A stretch of DNA of 60,221 bases from Prolixibacteraceae bacterium (GCA_028377305.1 JAONJW010000013.1:1-60221), one strand, 5' to 3'. Positions 36,322 through 45,538 are shown, counted from the stretch's first letter. Translations and numbers: made by a program. The notes: generated by a model not told the origin, from the sequence alone.

Positions 36322-37350
36322 TTATTTCTTACTGATATTTATCTTTTTACTATCCATATCATCATGATCAAAGGTGATTGGCGCCGTAAACTCTAGCAAC
36401 TCTAAAATATCATTTAACGACTCCGTTGAAATACTCAAATCATAAGTGTAATTTGATATTTCAGGATCATTATAAACAAACTCCACACCAAACTTTCGAC
36501 CCAGTCGATTGGTAATATCTTTTAGCGGATACCCCTTAAATGACACCTCTCCATCCTTCCAATCATCATACTGCTGTAAGTGATTAGACTCATGAATTTG
36601 AACTTCCATCCCTTTCTCAATTTCTGCCACCATACCCGGTTTAAGAAACTGCTCTTCTATCTCATCTCCAGTAATCGAAACACTCCCCTCTTTAAGTGCC
36701 ACAATAGATCTTTTCTCATCAGGATAAGCATCCACATTAAACATGGTTCCATAAACCTTAACATCACACCTTGGAGCATGAACAACAAAAGGTGTAGAAT
36801 TCTTTGTTACATGAAAAAATGCTTCCCCTTCCAAATGCACCTCTCTACAATCTTGCGAAAAAACAGATGGATAGCTCAACTTAGAGCTGGAATTAACCCA
36901 CACTTCTGTTCCATCAGGAAGAATCACCTTCGAAGGAGCACCAGTCGATGTCTGAACCCTTATTGGCAACGACGCCAAGGCTGAATACTTATCAACCTCA
37001 TTTCGCTCCATTAGATACATCGTAACAAAACCAACAGAAATCAAAACCAAGATCGATGCAGCATAACGCCACACCTTCAGATGACGAGCCAATTTCTCAT
37101 GATCCACTTTTTCCATTGCCTGCTTAAGTCGCTCCCATTTACGATTTAACAAAAACGCGTTACTCTCTTGCTGAACAAATCTTAAACTCTTTGCCACAGC
37201 CATTGCTTCTTTAACTTCCTGCTCAAATTCTGGATGTAAACGAACCCACTCATCCCATCTTTCACGATGATCTGTCTCCCCTTGTGCATAACGCACAAAA
37301 GAGTGATCCATTAATAATTTATTATATACTTGACTATTAATTTCTGACAT
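36322..37350 (-). CDS. FecR-type anti-sigma factor
   Basis: Inner-membrane protein that holds the ECF sigma factor inactive until the STN domain of a loaded SusC contacts its periplasmic part. The 342 residues contain a cytoplasmic N-terminal domain (about 1-90), one membrane helix (about 93-114, AASILVLISVGFVTMYLM), the FecR domain (about 130-230; VQTSTGAPSKVILPDGTEVWVNSSSKLSYP, FHVTKNSTPFVVHAPRCDVKVYGTMFNV) and a C-terminal STN-like part (about 265-335). It follows the sigma gene but is separated from it by a terminator and has the ECF-like promoter at 37394-37425. Confidence 0.93.
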   Translation of the reverse strand: MSEINSQVYNKLLMDHSFVRYAQGETDHRERWDEWVRLHPEFEQEVKEAMAVAKSLRFVQQESNAFLLNRKWERLKQAMEKVDHEKLARHLKVWRYAASILVLISVGFVTMYLMERNEVDKYSALASLPIRVQTSTGAPSKVILPDGTEVWVNSSSKLSYPSVFSQDCREVHLEGEAFFHVTKNSTPFVVHAPRCDVKVYGTMFNVDAYPDEKRSIVALKEGSVSITGDEIEEQFLKPGMVAEIEKGMEVQIHESNHLQQYDDWKDGEVSFKGYPLKDITNRLGRKFGVEFVYNDPEISNYTYDLSISTESLNDILELLEFTAPITFDHDDMDSKKINISKK

Positions 37351-37393
37351 ACTATCTAGATATTACACCCTCTTATGATGATCATTTACACCC

Positions 37394-37425
37394 ATAAGAG
37401 GCTAAAAAAAATATTAGGTACTCAA
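37394..37425 (-). promoter_or_regulatory. ECF-type promoter of the fecR-susC-susD operon
   Basis: On the minus strand TTGAGTACC, 16 bases, CTCTTAT, identical in boxes and spacing to the promoters of both GH85 genes. It lies between the sigma-gene terminator and the fecR ATG. Confidence 0.68.
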
Positions 37426-37432
37426 TATTTCC

Positions 37433-37463
37433 AAAAAAAATGCACCTACATAAATGCAGGTGC
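37433..37463 (-). terminator. Terminator after the ECF sigma gene
   Basis: On the minus strand gcacctgcat and atgtaggtgc pair over ten bases (one G-U), followed by eight T. It isolates the sigma gene from the fecR-susC-susD operon. Confidence 0.82.
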
Positions 37464-37473
37464 TTGAAGTTCA

Positions 37474-38052
37474 TTATCTCTTAGAAACCATCCTGTTGAT
37501 AAACAGAAGAATAAGATCTCGCGAAATGGTTTCTCGTAGTTTTTTATAAGTTCTATGAAGGAGGTTTTTCACACTTTGTGGATTCATTTCTAGGTGCTCT
37601 GCCATTTCTGCAATAGACAACCCAACATGAAATTTTAAATAGATAGCCTCTTTGGCTTTCCCCCCTAAAGTCATCAATGATTTACGAACTTCTTGTGATT
37701 TGATTTGATCCATCTCCGAATCCACCAACATATCTTCCATAGACAGTTCAAATCCATGATACTCTTGCAACTCTCCATCCATCATCTTGCTTTGTTTCTG
37801 CAAAGCCTTAATCAAACGACGTTTAAATGCAATAAACAAATAACTCTTAACCTTCTCCACTTTTGACAAAGAAGCATGTTTATCCCACAAATAGATAAAC
37901 ATATCTTGTATTACATCATCAACTAAAGTGGCATCGGACGAAATCTTTTGTCCATAATTTACCAATTCATCATAATAGCCTTTAAATAGCGCCTCTAACC
38001 CCTGAGCTGATCCCCTACAAAGCTCCTCCCAAGCATTTTTTTCATCTATCAT
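37474..38052 (-). CDS. ECF-family RNA polymerase sigma factor
   Basis: A 192-residue group 4 sigma factor of the FecI-like type that Bacteroidota use to control polysaccharide utilisation loci. Region 2 spans about 23-90 (LVDDVIQDMFIYLWDKH is the core-binding 2.2-like segment), and region 4 about 122-182 with the helix-turn-helix IAEMAEHLEMNPQSVKNLLHR. It is the first gene of the locus, followed by its FecR partner. Its own upstream region lacks the TTGAGTACC box, so it is probably made constitutively and controlled by FecR at the protein level. Confidence 0.93.
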   Translation of the reverse strand: MIDEKNAWEELCRGSAQGLEALFKGYYDELVNYGQKISSDATLVDDVIQDMFIYLWDKHASLSKVEKVKSYLFIAFKRRLIKALQKQSKMMDGELQEYHGFELSMEDMLVDSEMDQIKSQEVRKSLMTLGGKAKEAIYLKFHVGLSIAEMAEHLEMNPQSVKNLLHRTYKKLRETISRDLILLFINRMVSKR

Positions 38053-38201
38053 ATCACAAAGAATGCTTCATAAATAAAGTATTGTAAAGTTAAAACTAGT
38101 AATAAAATAATGAGCTAAACAAAAAAAAAAGTATTTTCTGCAACATTATTTTATCACAGAAAACACAATAGATCCCATTCAGCAAGGGACAACTCATTTT
38201 T

Positions 38202-39428
38202 TTATTTTAAGTATAGATTACTATCTCCATAACTCAGAAAACGATAACCATTATCCAAAGCATGCTGATAAATATCTCGCCATGCTTCACCCAAAAAGGC
38301 AGAGATTAATAACAGCAAAGTACTTTGAGGTTGATGAAAATTGGTGAACATTCCTCGAATCACTCGATAGGTGTAACCTGGCGCGATAATAATCTGCGTA
38401 CTGGTTCTTATTTCATCAAGTTTAAGGCGATCCATCCATTGAATTAATGAATTTATCGCTTGTTCAGTAGACAACAAATTCGATTCTTGATAAGGCTCCC
38501 ATTGCTGAACATGCAATTCATCTAAGGATATACCGCGATCATTATAGACTTTAACTCCCATCCAATATAATGACTCCAAGGTTCGAATAGAAGTTGTCCC
38601 TACAGCAATTACCGACTCATGATGGGCCAAAAGGTTCTCTAGAAACTTCTTTTTGACTTCAATCTTTTCCGTATGCATCTCGTGACCTCCAATCGTATCA
38701 CTTTTAACAGGCTGAAATGTACCAGCCCCCACATGTAAAGTAACCTCATCGGTGTCTACTCCTTCTCCATTTAACTTATCAATAATATCTTCAGTAAAGT
38801 GTAGGCCTGCAGTGGGAGCAGCAACCGATCCTTTGATTTTAGAATAGACAGTTTGGTAAGTTTGCAGGTCACTCTCTTCTGTATCTCTATGCAAATATGG
38901 AGGAATAGGAATATTGCCTGATGCTTCTAACACTTCTGAGAAAGTATAACCATGGTCCCAAGAAAAAATTATTTCTCTAGCATTTCCACCCTGTTCCCCT
39001 TTCTCCGCAGACAATTTCACCTCAGTACCGTCGGGCATAGTAACAGGCAGAATCAAAGTGCCTTCTTTCCACTTTTTTGCGTTCCCAACAATACACTTCC
39101 ACGTACAGCTCTTTGTCTCACTAAACGTCTGAAGATAGTCAATAGGCTTCAATGGTTCTAAACAGAAAATCTCAATCTTAGCACCCGTAGCCTTATGAAA
39201 GTACAATCTCGCACGAATAACCCTTGTGTTATTGAAAACCAGCAAGCTACCCTGAGGAACTAGACTTCCGACATCTTTAAACACACGATCCTCCATCTGC
39301 CCATCATGAAAGAACATTAACTTTGAATCACTTCTATTAGGCAATGGGTACTTTGCAACAAGTTCGTCTGGCAACAGATAGTTATATTGATCCATTGAAA
39401 TCTCTTGAACACCTATATTTTTTGTCAT
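38202..39428 (-). CDS. queA: S-adenosylmethionine:tRNA ribosyltransferase-isomerase
   Basis: Transfers and rearranges the ribosyl group of AdoMet onto 7-aminomethyl-7-deazaguanine in tRNA, giving epoxyqueuosine. Family segments: YLLPDELVAKYPLPNRSDSKLM, LLVFNNTRVIRARL, YQTVYSKIKGSVAAPTAGLHF, VTLHVGAGTFQPV, and the C-terminal TNFHQPQSTLLLLISAFLG. At 408 residues it is longer than E. coli QueA (356), which is usual for one of the Bacteroidota subtypes. The ATG at 39428 could be replaced by the later ATG of MDQYNYLLP (residue 12). It stands alone, with a promoter-like box at 39464-39471. Confidence 0.92.
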   Translation of the reverse strand: MTKNIGVQEISMDQYNYLLPDELVAKYPLPNRSDSKLMFFHDGQMEDRVFKDVGSLVPQGSLLVFNNTRVIRARLYFHKATGAKIEIFCLEPLKPIDYLQTFSETKSCTWKCIVGNAKKWKEGTLILPVTMPDGTEVKLSAEKGEQGGNAREIIFSWDHGYTFSEVLEASGNIPIPPYLHRDTEESDLQTYQTVYSKIKGSVAAPTAGLHFTEDIIDKLNGEGVDTDEVTLHVGAGTFQPVKSDTIGGHEMHTEKIEVKKKFLENLLAHHESVIAVGTTSIRTLESLYWMGVKVYNDRGISLDELHVQQWEPYQESNLLSTEQAINSLIQWMDRLKLDEIRTSTQIIIAPGYTYRVIRGMFTNFHQPQSTLLLLISAFLGEAWRDIYQHALDNGYRFLSYGDSNLYLK

Positions 39429-39463
39429 GCTTTTCTCTTACTCATTATAATTTACAACAAACA

Positions 39464-39471
39464 CAAAAGTA
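39464..39471 (-). promoter_or_regulatory. Putative -7 box for queA
   Basis: TACTTTTG on the minus strand fits TAnnTTTG and would start the message about 30 bases before the queA ATG. No -33 box is evident. Confidence 0.35.
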
Positions 39472-40611
39472 AGAAAGAATGATGTAAAATCATCCTATCC
39501 CCATAAATTCATATCATTGACATCTTTAATCTACCGCAATACATAAAACCAGCTACACAAACTCTGTAGATTCATTTCTATTCCGTAACTACTATTTATT
39601 TAGGATCAACAATCACTCATAAAAACATCAAACTCCTTTGTGTTTTAAGAATAATGTTACTAACTTAATCATCAATGGGATGGAAAAATGCTCGTGAAAT
39701 GGTTATTGAAATATCTTTTTGGACGACAGTCTTTTAACCAAAGTAGACCAACGACTTAAATCAGCTTCACTCAAGGTGTCAACAAAGTATCTCACTCCAC
39801 TCAAACAGGAGTCTCATCCCACCTTTAAGGATGGTATAACTATGCTCTCTCCATGGTTTACCCATCGATTTTAGGTTATCGATGGACAAACCATGGAGAG
39901 AGCATGGACAAACCATGGACAAAGTACTAAGGAAACCCCTAGCAACCCCCTACCAAAGAGTATGCAACTCTTTATATCTATATAAGTAAATCACGATGAA
40001 GTGGACGACAATCAGATCTACACCAAATGACAGATATTACCCTATATATCAAAAGTCAAGACATTTGATTAATAAGCATGGGGACTGTATCGAAGGTGTC
40101 TTCAGGCAGAAATTTACAATAATTCTGAAGGGTCGAATGGTTTTATTTAATACAAACACGCTTACAAGCGAAAAGAGGGAATCAACTGCGTCTAGCATAT
40201 AATTATATTGAAAGAGGTGAAACGTGGGTAAATAGTGCCCGACAAGAATTTGAATGCTCTATTCTGAGCACGGAAAGTTACAGTTAAATAAAATACGTAA
40301 GACCATCACATATCTTTTGAGGAACATAATGGTGAATAATTGAATCTATATTTAAGATCTTTATGCACACAAACAGTTACTAAAAGCAATCATGAATAGC
40401 GACAGAGAATTTTAATGATGATAGTAAAGCGGAGATAATGTCATATATCAGAATATTTGACACGATGCTATAAAGAGTAGATATACACGCACAATTAACG
40501 GCGTAAAATAAAGAGAGAATAAAAGGGGATAATCGTAGTACGATTTATGATGAATATGTTATCACACCTACAAACAGATAAACAATAACCTAGACATATA
40601 ATCTATTGATG
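39472..40611. other. Long non-coding interval with inverted and direct repeats
   Basis: About 1.1 kb without a convincing gene. The longest open frame (39996-40202, plus, 68 codons) resembles no family I know. The main structure is the 62-base inverted repeat at 39843-39904 and the direct repeats of atggacaaaccatgg beside it. The interval separates queA from the secreted Ig-repeat protein gene and may be the scar of a lost mobile element. Confidence 0.5.
39843..39904. repeat. 27-base inverted repeat (long hairpin)
   Basis: The arms 39843-39869 and 39878-39904 are complementary except for two adjacent bases, with an eight-base loop (tttaggtt). The 15-base unit atggacaaaccatgg occurs in the right arm (39882-39896) and again at 39904-39918, partly a third time (atggacaaag, 39914 on). 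No T-run follows. It has the look of a palindromic intergenic element, such as a REP-like unit or a transposon end, rather than a plain terminator. Confidence 0.7.
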
Positions 40612-42381
40612 TTATTTCGTATTCACATAAAATTCTATTTGTTTTTCGCTCATATTTCCTAATTTGTCATATGCCCGTATTTGCAATATGTACGGTCTAC
40701 CATCTTTTTCAGAGCCCAATTCTGTAGCATCTAGTTTTTGTGGACCTGCATAGTCTTGAAAACGCCCCTTATTAATGGCATACTCAATTCTATCTTCACC
40801 GGCATGTTTATCTGTTGCACTCACATATAATTTTGAATGCATGGGATCGATAAACATTTTCACCTCTCCTTTCTCTGTTTCTCCAATCTTCTTGACACTA
40901 AAGTTTATATAGATCATTGGAGGGGTAGCATCCACAAAAACCTCACTCGCTTTTTCTACTTCGCTATTGTTCACCTTATCCATGGAGTGAAATTTGATCG
41001 AATAGAATCCTTCTTTTCCAAGTTCAATAGCACCATTGTACATAGCAGGTGGCTGATCGTTAATAACATATTGAGTGTTAGCCCAACCTGCCCCTCTATC
41101 TTTGGATAGAAGTAAACATTTTGATTTTGGGCCAATAAATAGCGTATCTTTCTTAAAAACTTGTTTCCCACTAAAGTCTATTCTCGTGATGGGGCTTCTA
41201 TTATCTAGGAAAACATTGAAGCTATGTATTTTCTCCGTATTCTCGACTTTGTCTTTAGACCAATATGCAATACTATGTTTTCCAAATTTATCTTCGATCA
41301 CGAGTGGAGAACGATATAACTCTTGAGAAGTCTGATTCCTGTTGTAATAGACCTCTTTTACTCCCGCCTTATTATCGGTTGCAATCAAAGAGAGCTTTGT
41401 TCTACTAGAAATATATTTCACTTTCCCTTTTTTATAGAGATCCCCATCAATCGCATATTTGGTTTGGGGAGCGGTTCTATCCAAATATAAATTCATTGAT
41501 TTTTGAGCCTCCATATTCTTAACGCGATCCTCCGATTTCCAACTAATGGTATGTTCACCATCCTCAAGATCAGCAAAAGTGATCGGTGACACATACTGTT
41601 TCATCCTTGCATGATCCAAAGAAAAGTATGTTCTATATACACCTGATAGAGAATCAACACTACTCAATTGGAGTGCTGTATTAACAGAAATCACACCATC
41701 TACGATTGGACCAGTAATGGTGTCACTGGTTTTGGGAGGAGTAGAATCATAAACAAAACTCACACTACGAGACTTTTCCTCATACCCTACATTATCAATA
41801 GCATAAAACTGAACCTTATTGCCCCCTTCGATCCAGCTGGATATCTCTTGCCCATACTCCTGAAAAGAAGCTGCATTAATAGAGTAATAACACTGCTTGA
41901 CCCCAGAATACTTATCCGTCGATGTAAGTGTTAGTTTCACTCCTTTTCCAAAATATCTTATGCTGTCACGATAATACGAAGAAGATTTGGCATAGCGATA
42001 CCGTGTCTTAGGAGGGGAGCCATCCACAATGACATCTAACGTGACATCTTTTTTCGGTTCAACAACTCGTCTAGTTTTTGGATCAACTGCCCAAGGCGAA
42101 GAGATTGTGTTTTTCCCTTCTTCACCAAAATAAAATGGATTGGTGTATTGAGAAGTACTAATACTTTTAAGACGTTGCATATCTTTTCTTGAAATAGTGT
42201 CAGATGTGATGAAAAGAAACATTGGCAACTCTTGAGGAACATAAAGGACGCCATTCGCAGAAGTGTAAAAATGCCTAGTGGAGGCTACTTTTTCTTGGGC
42301 TTCAACAAAATGAAGGCCCACAAACATCATCAAGATAAATAGAGCTTTATTCTTAATAAGTGGTATTTCTGGTATTATCAT
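40612..42381 (-). CDS. Secreted Ig/OmpL47-repeat protein
   Basis: A 589-residue protein with a signal peptide (hydrophobic stretch about 13-27, cleaved near VEAQ) and about five tandem beta-sandwich repeats of roughly 95 residues from residue 110 onward. Each repeat follows the pattern D(R/S)(T/S)PP(K/Q)T, ...GVK..YYSIN...., .Y......G.....Y.A.DN.....S..V....DSTPP, which is the OmpL47-type or bacterial Ig-like repeat. Such repeats are adhesive or structural; no catalytic domain, lipobox or sorting domain is seen. It stands alone between two long empty intervals. The function cannot be assigned. Confidence 0.75.
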   Translation of the reverse strand: MIIPEIPLIKNKALFILMMFVGLHFVEAQEKVASTRHFYTSANGVLYVPQELPMFLFITSDTISRKDMQRLKSISTSQYTNPFYFGEEGKNTISSPWAVDPKTRRVVEPKKDVTLDVIVDGSPPKTRYRYAKSSSYYRDSIRYFGKGVKLTLTSTDKYSGVKQCYYSINAASFQEYGQEISSWIEGGNKVQFYAIDNVGYEEKSRSVSFVYDSTPPKTSDTITGPIVDGVISVNTALQLSSVDSLSGVYRTYFSLDHARMKQYVSPITFADLEDGEHTISWKSEDRVKNMEAQKSMNLYLDRTAPQTKYAIDGDLYKKGKVKYISSRTKLSLIATDNKAGVKEVYYNRNQTSQELYRSPLVIEDKFGKHSIAYWSKDKVENTEKIHSFNVFLDNRSPITRIDFSGKQVFKKDTLFIGPKSKCLLLSKDRGAGWANTQYVINDQPPAMYNGAIELGKEGFYSIKFHSMDKVNNSEVEKASEVFVDATPPMIYINFSVKKIGETEKGEVKMFIDPMHSKLYVSATDKHAGEDRIEYAINKGRFQDYAGPQKLDATELGSEKDGRPYILQIRAYDKLGNMSEKQIEFYVNTK

Positions 42382-42938
42382 ATAACATAATTTTAATAAT
42401 CATGTAATTAAACGTCCAAAATGAAGTATATAATATAGCAATGTATGTTTTTATTTAGTTGACAGACTGAATATTCCAAGCAACACATTAATTGCCTACT
42501 GTCAAGCATGCGTAATAATTAATTACAGTTTTTGATTTTGAACAACAACAACACAAACTACCCATCGAAATATACACAGTGCATACCAATGTTTATTTCT
42601 CTACATCTCAACTCAATCTAAATATGCGCCAAAGTTAAAGAATGACTAAAGAATTTATTGTTTCAAACAATTCGTAACCATTCCATATTTGCAAAAATAA
42701 ATACAGTATTATTGGATAATGTCTAACACCGAGCTATAAGTTGAATGATCAGGTGGAATCAACGATAAGACAGAAACTGATAATTTAAATGAGTTTCTAT
42801 TATCACGCTCCTTTTCACTAAAAAATCATTTACGCCCCCGTAATAATAAGCTGAGTATATCTATAGACACTCTTAATTTAAATAAAAGTATATTCACAAT
42901 TATTTATAAGCCCTCGCTTCAATAGAAGTTGGATTAAG
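42382..42938. other. Non-coding interval upstream of the Ig-repeat gene
   Basis: No gene seen. On the minus strand TAACTTTG (42630-42637) and TATTTTTG (42692-42699) fit the -7 box and could start the Ig-repeat message with a leader of 240-310 bases. Neither has a -33 box at normal spacing. Confidence 0.4.
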
Positions 42939-42972
42939 TTGGGATATGGAAACATTTATTTTGCTATTTTTG
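42939..42972 (+). promoter_or_regulatory. Putative promoter of folP-cdaA
   Basis: TATTTTTG (42965-42972) with TTG at 42939-42941, spacing 23 bases. Transcription would start near 42979, about 60 bases before the folP ATG. Confidence 0.45.
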
Positions 42973-43041
42973 TGCTATTAAATATATAACGAAAGAGAAA
43001 CGCTCTTTCGAGGATACAAATTTGTATAGCAATAAGTAACG

Positions 43042-43926
43042 ATGTTATTTAATCAACCAGAAAAATATTTCTTCAAGAAAAGGCAATCTATAAACCTTAA
43101 TGGTTCGTTGATCTATTTGGATCAACCATTGGTCATGGGGATTATTAATGTTACTCCAGACTCTTTTTTTGAAGGAAGTCGATACAATTCAGAGAGAGAA
43201 ATTCTTGATTCAGCACAACGTATGATAGAAGATGGTGCTGCAATATTAGATCTCGGCGCCTACTCATCACGTCCAGGTGCTGCGGACATTAGCAGTCATG
43301 ACGAATTTGAACGTTTGGACCTTGCTGTAACAACGATTAGCAAAGCATTTCCTGATTTTCCGATATCTATTGACACTTTCAGAAGTGAGGTTGCCCGCAA
43401 AATTATTGAAAAACATGGAGATTGTATTATTAACGACATTTCTGGAGGGACATTAGATCCTGACATGTTTCGTACGGTTGCCGAACTGCAAGTTCCATAC
43501 ATCTTGATGCATATTCAAGGGACACCACAAAACATGCAACAGAACCCAAGCTATAAAGATGTTTTTAAAGAGACATTACACTTTCTTTCTGAACGCGTTG
43601 CCCAACTAAGATCTCTAGGTGTATCTGACATTATCATTGATCCAGGATTCGGCTTTGGTAAGAGCATGGATCACAACTATGAGTTACTGAATAGGCTAGA
43701 TGGGTTTAAAATTCTAGAAGCTCCGTTATTGGTAGGGTTCTCTAGAAAATCAATGATATTTAAACCTTTAAGTAGCTCTCCTCAAGAAGCACTGAATGGA
43801 ACTACCGTTCTGAATACGCTATCTTTACTTCAAGGAGCGAACATCCTAAGGGTTCACGATGTTAAAGAAGCAGTAGAGGCTGTTAAACTTGTTGGCTTAA
43901 CCCAATCGACTAGCAAGAAATCGTAA
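43042..43926 (+). CDS. folP: Dihydropteroate synthase
   Basis: Folate synthesis: joins 6-hydroxymethyl-dihydropterin diphosphate to p-aminobenzoate; the target of sulfonamides. TIM-barrel marks: MGIINVTPDSFFEGSRY, DLGAYSSRPGA (variant of the DxGGxSTRPG loop), FPISIDTFRSEVAR, INDISGG, LMHIQGTPQNMQQNP, IIDPGFGFGKSMDHNYEL, LVGFSRKSM and the C-terminal RVHDVKEA. Length is 294 residues. It is followed after 32 bases by cdaA, a pairing seen widely in Bacteroidota. Confidence 0.96.
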   Translation: MLFNQPEKYFFKKRQSINLNGSLIYLDQPLVMGIINVTPDSFFEGSRYNSEREILDSAQRMIEDGAAILDLGAYSSRPGAADISSHDEFERLDLAVTTISKAFPDFPISIDTFRSEVARKIIEKHGDCIINDISGGTLDPDMFRTVAELQVPYILMHIQGTPQNMQQNPSYKDVFKETLHFLSERVAQLRSLGVSDIIIDPGFGFGKSMDHNYELLNRLDGFKILEAPLLVGFSRKSMIFKPLSSSPQEALNGTTVLNTLSLLQGANILRVHDVKEAVEAVKLVGLTQSTSKKS

Positions 43927-43958
43927 TACTTGTTTTTACAAACTAAAAAATATTTCAC

Positions 43959-44750
43959 TTGAGTTTATTTATTACCATACGGCTATTGGATTTTATCGAC
44001 ATACTTTTGGTATCGATACTACTATACAAACTCTATAAGTTAATTAGGGGAACTATTGCATTCAACATTTCAATGGGAATCTTTACCGTCTATTTGGCTT
44101 GGCTATTGGTAAAAGCACTCAAGATGGAGCTGATCAGCACTATTTTAGGTCAACTTTTTGGTGTGGGTGTAATTGCACTTATTATCGTGTTTCAACAAGA
44201 GATCAGACGTTTTTTAATCATGCTAGGGTCTCAGTATAAGTTGCATCGATGGGTGAACTTTGAAAAGATATTTAACTATGACGCAGATGTTTCGGGGGAT
44301 GTACATAGTCCGGTAATCGACATTATCAGCTCAGCTTGTAAAGAGATGGGGTCAACCCGTACTGGTGCATTGATTGCGATTCAAAGAAAGGCAGGCCTAT
44401 CAGAGTATTCTGCAACAGGAGAATCGATTCAAGCAAAGTTGTCAAAGGAACTATTAAAGACCATCTTCTTCAAGAACTCTCCGCTACATGATGGTGCAGT
44501 AATTATTAAAAAGAACAAAATCGTTTCAGCCAGATGTATCCTACCCGTTACAGACCAAAGGACTTTATCTCCAGATCTAGGGTTACGTCACAGAGCTGCA
44601 ATTGGAATGGCAGAAATGACCGATGCTATCATCGTTGTGGTTTCAGAAGAAACCGGAAGTATAAGTGTGGTTCGCAATGGAAATATATACAGAAGATTGA
44701 ATGCCGAGCAATTAAGCGAACAGCTTCATAAACAGTTCCAAGCAAAATAA
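43959..44750 (+). CDS. cdaA: Membrane diadenylate cyclase CdaA
   Basis: Makes c-di-AMP from two ATP; this messenger controls potassium and osmotic balance and cell-wall homeostasis. The 263 residues have three N-terminal membrane helices (about 10-25, 33-52, 62-80) and a cytoplasmic DAC domain with the catalytic DGA (178-180) and RHR (210-212) motifs. The frame starts at a TTG (43959) close to the folP stop; no ATG is available before the first helix, so a TTG start is accepted. Its link to folP suggests one operon. Confidence 0.93.
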   Translation: MSLFITIRLLDFIDILLVSILLYKLYKLIRGTIAFNISMGIFTVYLAWLLVKALKMELISTILGQLFGVGVIALIIVFQQEIRRFLIMLGSQYKLHRWVNFEKIFNYDADVSGDVHSPVIDIISSACKEMGSTRTGALIAIQRKAGLSEYSATGESIQAKLSKELLKTIFFKNSPLHDGAVIIKKNKIVSARCILPVTDQRTLSPDLGLRHRAAIGMAEMTDAIIVVVSEETGSISVVRNGNIYRRLNAEQLSEQLHKQFQAK

Positions 44751-44816
44751 GCTCTTAAGGAGTTCGGAATATAGAAGAGAAGAATTAAGGAATTATTTAT
44801 TTTATATCATAACGTC

Positions 44817-45425
44817 ATGCAAATTAAAACGGCAAAGTTTGTCATCAGTAACACGGATCCACTAAAATGTCCTCAAAGCAGTAAACCAGAATATGCTTTT
44901 ATTGGACGTTCTAATGTGGGTAAGTCGTCGCTTATCAATATGCTTACCAATCAAAAAAAACTAGCGAAGACATCGGGTCGCCCTGGTAAAACACAGCTGA
45001 TAAACCATTTTATTATTAATGACTATTGGTATCTTGTCGACCTTCCAGGTTATGGATACGCTCAAGTATCTAGAACACAGCGCCGTAAATGGCAAGACTT
45101 TGTGAGAAGTTATATCCAACATCGTGAAAATATAACTTGTGTTATGGTATTGATTGATTCACGTCATGAACCACAACAACCTGATTTAGATTTTATCGAA
45201 TGGTTAGGCATTAATGCGGTTCCCTTTACTATTATCTTCACCAAAGCAGATAAGTTATCGAAGAACCAATTGGCAAAGAATGTGGCACATTATAAAAAGG
45301 AGCTTCTTAAATCATGGGAAGAGCTTCCTCCATACTTCGTCACATCTGCCGAGTCAGGCGATGGAGCAGAAGAGCTGTTGAGTTACATTGATCAGATTAA
45401 TGAAAGTCTAAAAAAACGAAATTAG
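44817..45425 (+). CDS. engB: Ribosome biogenesis GTP-binding protein YihA/YsxC
   Basis: TRAFAC-class GTPase needed for assembly of the large ribosomal subunit. The 202 residues show G1 GRSNVGKSS (30-38), switch Thr in SGRPGKTQ, G3 DLPGYGYA (75-82), G4 TKADK and G5 TSAESGDG. The basic KTxRxKW-like segment after G3 ([11 protein letters not shown]) is typical. It follows cdaA by 66 bases. Confidence 0.95.
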   Translation: MQIKTAKFVISNTDPLKCPQSSKPEYAFIGRSNVGKSSLINMLTNQKKLAKTSGRPGKTQLINHFIINDYWYLVDLPGYGYAQVSRTQRRKWQDFVRSYIQHRENITCVMVLIDSRHEPQQPDLDFIEWLGINAVPFTIIFTKADKLSKNQLAKNVAHYKKELLKSWEELPPYFVTSAESGDGAEELLSYIDQINESLKKRN

Positions 45426-45465
45426 AACCCTTTTATTACATTACGGAATTTTAATAGTAGTTTCA

Positions 45466-45497
45466 TTGGTTATTCTTTGGTCAATTTAGTAGTTTTG
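45466..45497 (+). promoter_or_regulatory. Putative promoter of prs
   Basis: TAGTTTTG at 45490-45497 with TTG at 45466-45468, spacing 21 bases; start predicted near 45504, 35 bases before the prs ATG. Confidence 0.45.
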
Positions 45498-45538
45498 CCG
45501 TCAGAATCCAATCATTAATTCGATTATAAATCTGAGAG

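Noticed and set aside
39996-40202. 68-codon open frame in the queA-Ig-repeat interval
   Set aside because: No family features, no start signal, and composition like the surrounding non-coding DNA; could be a transposase relic but nothing supports it.
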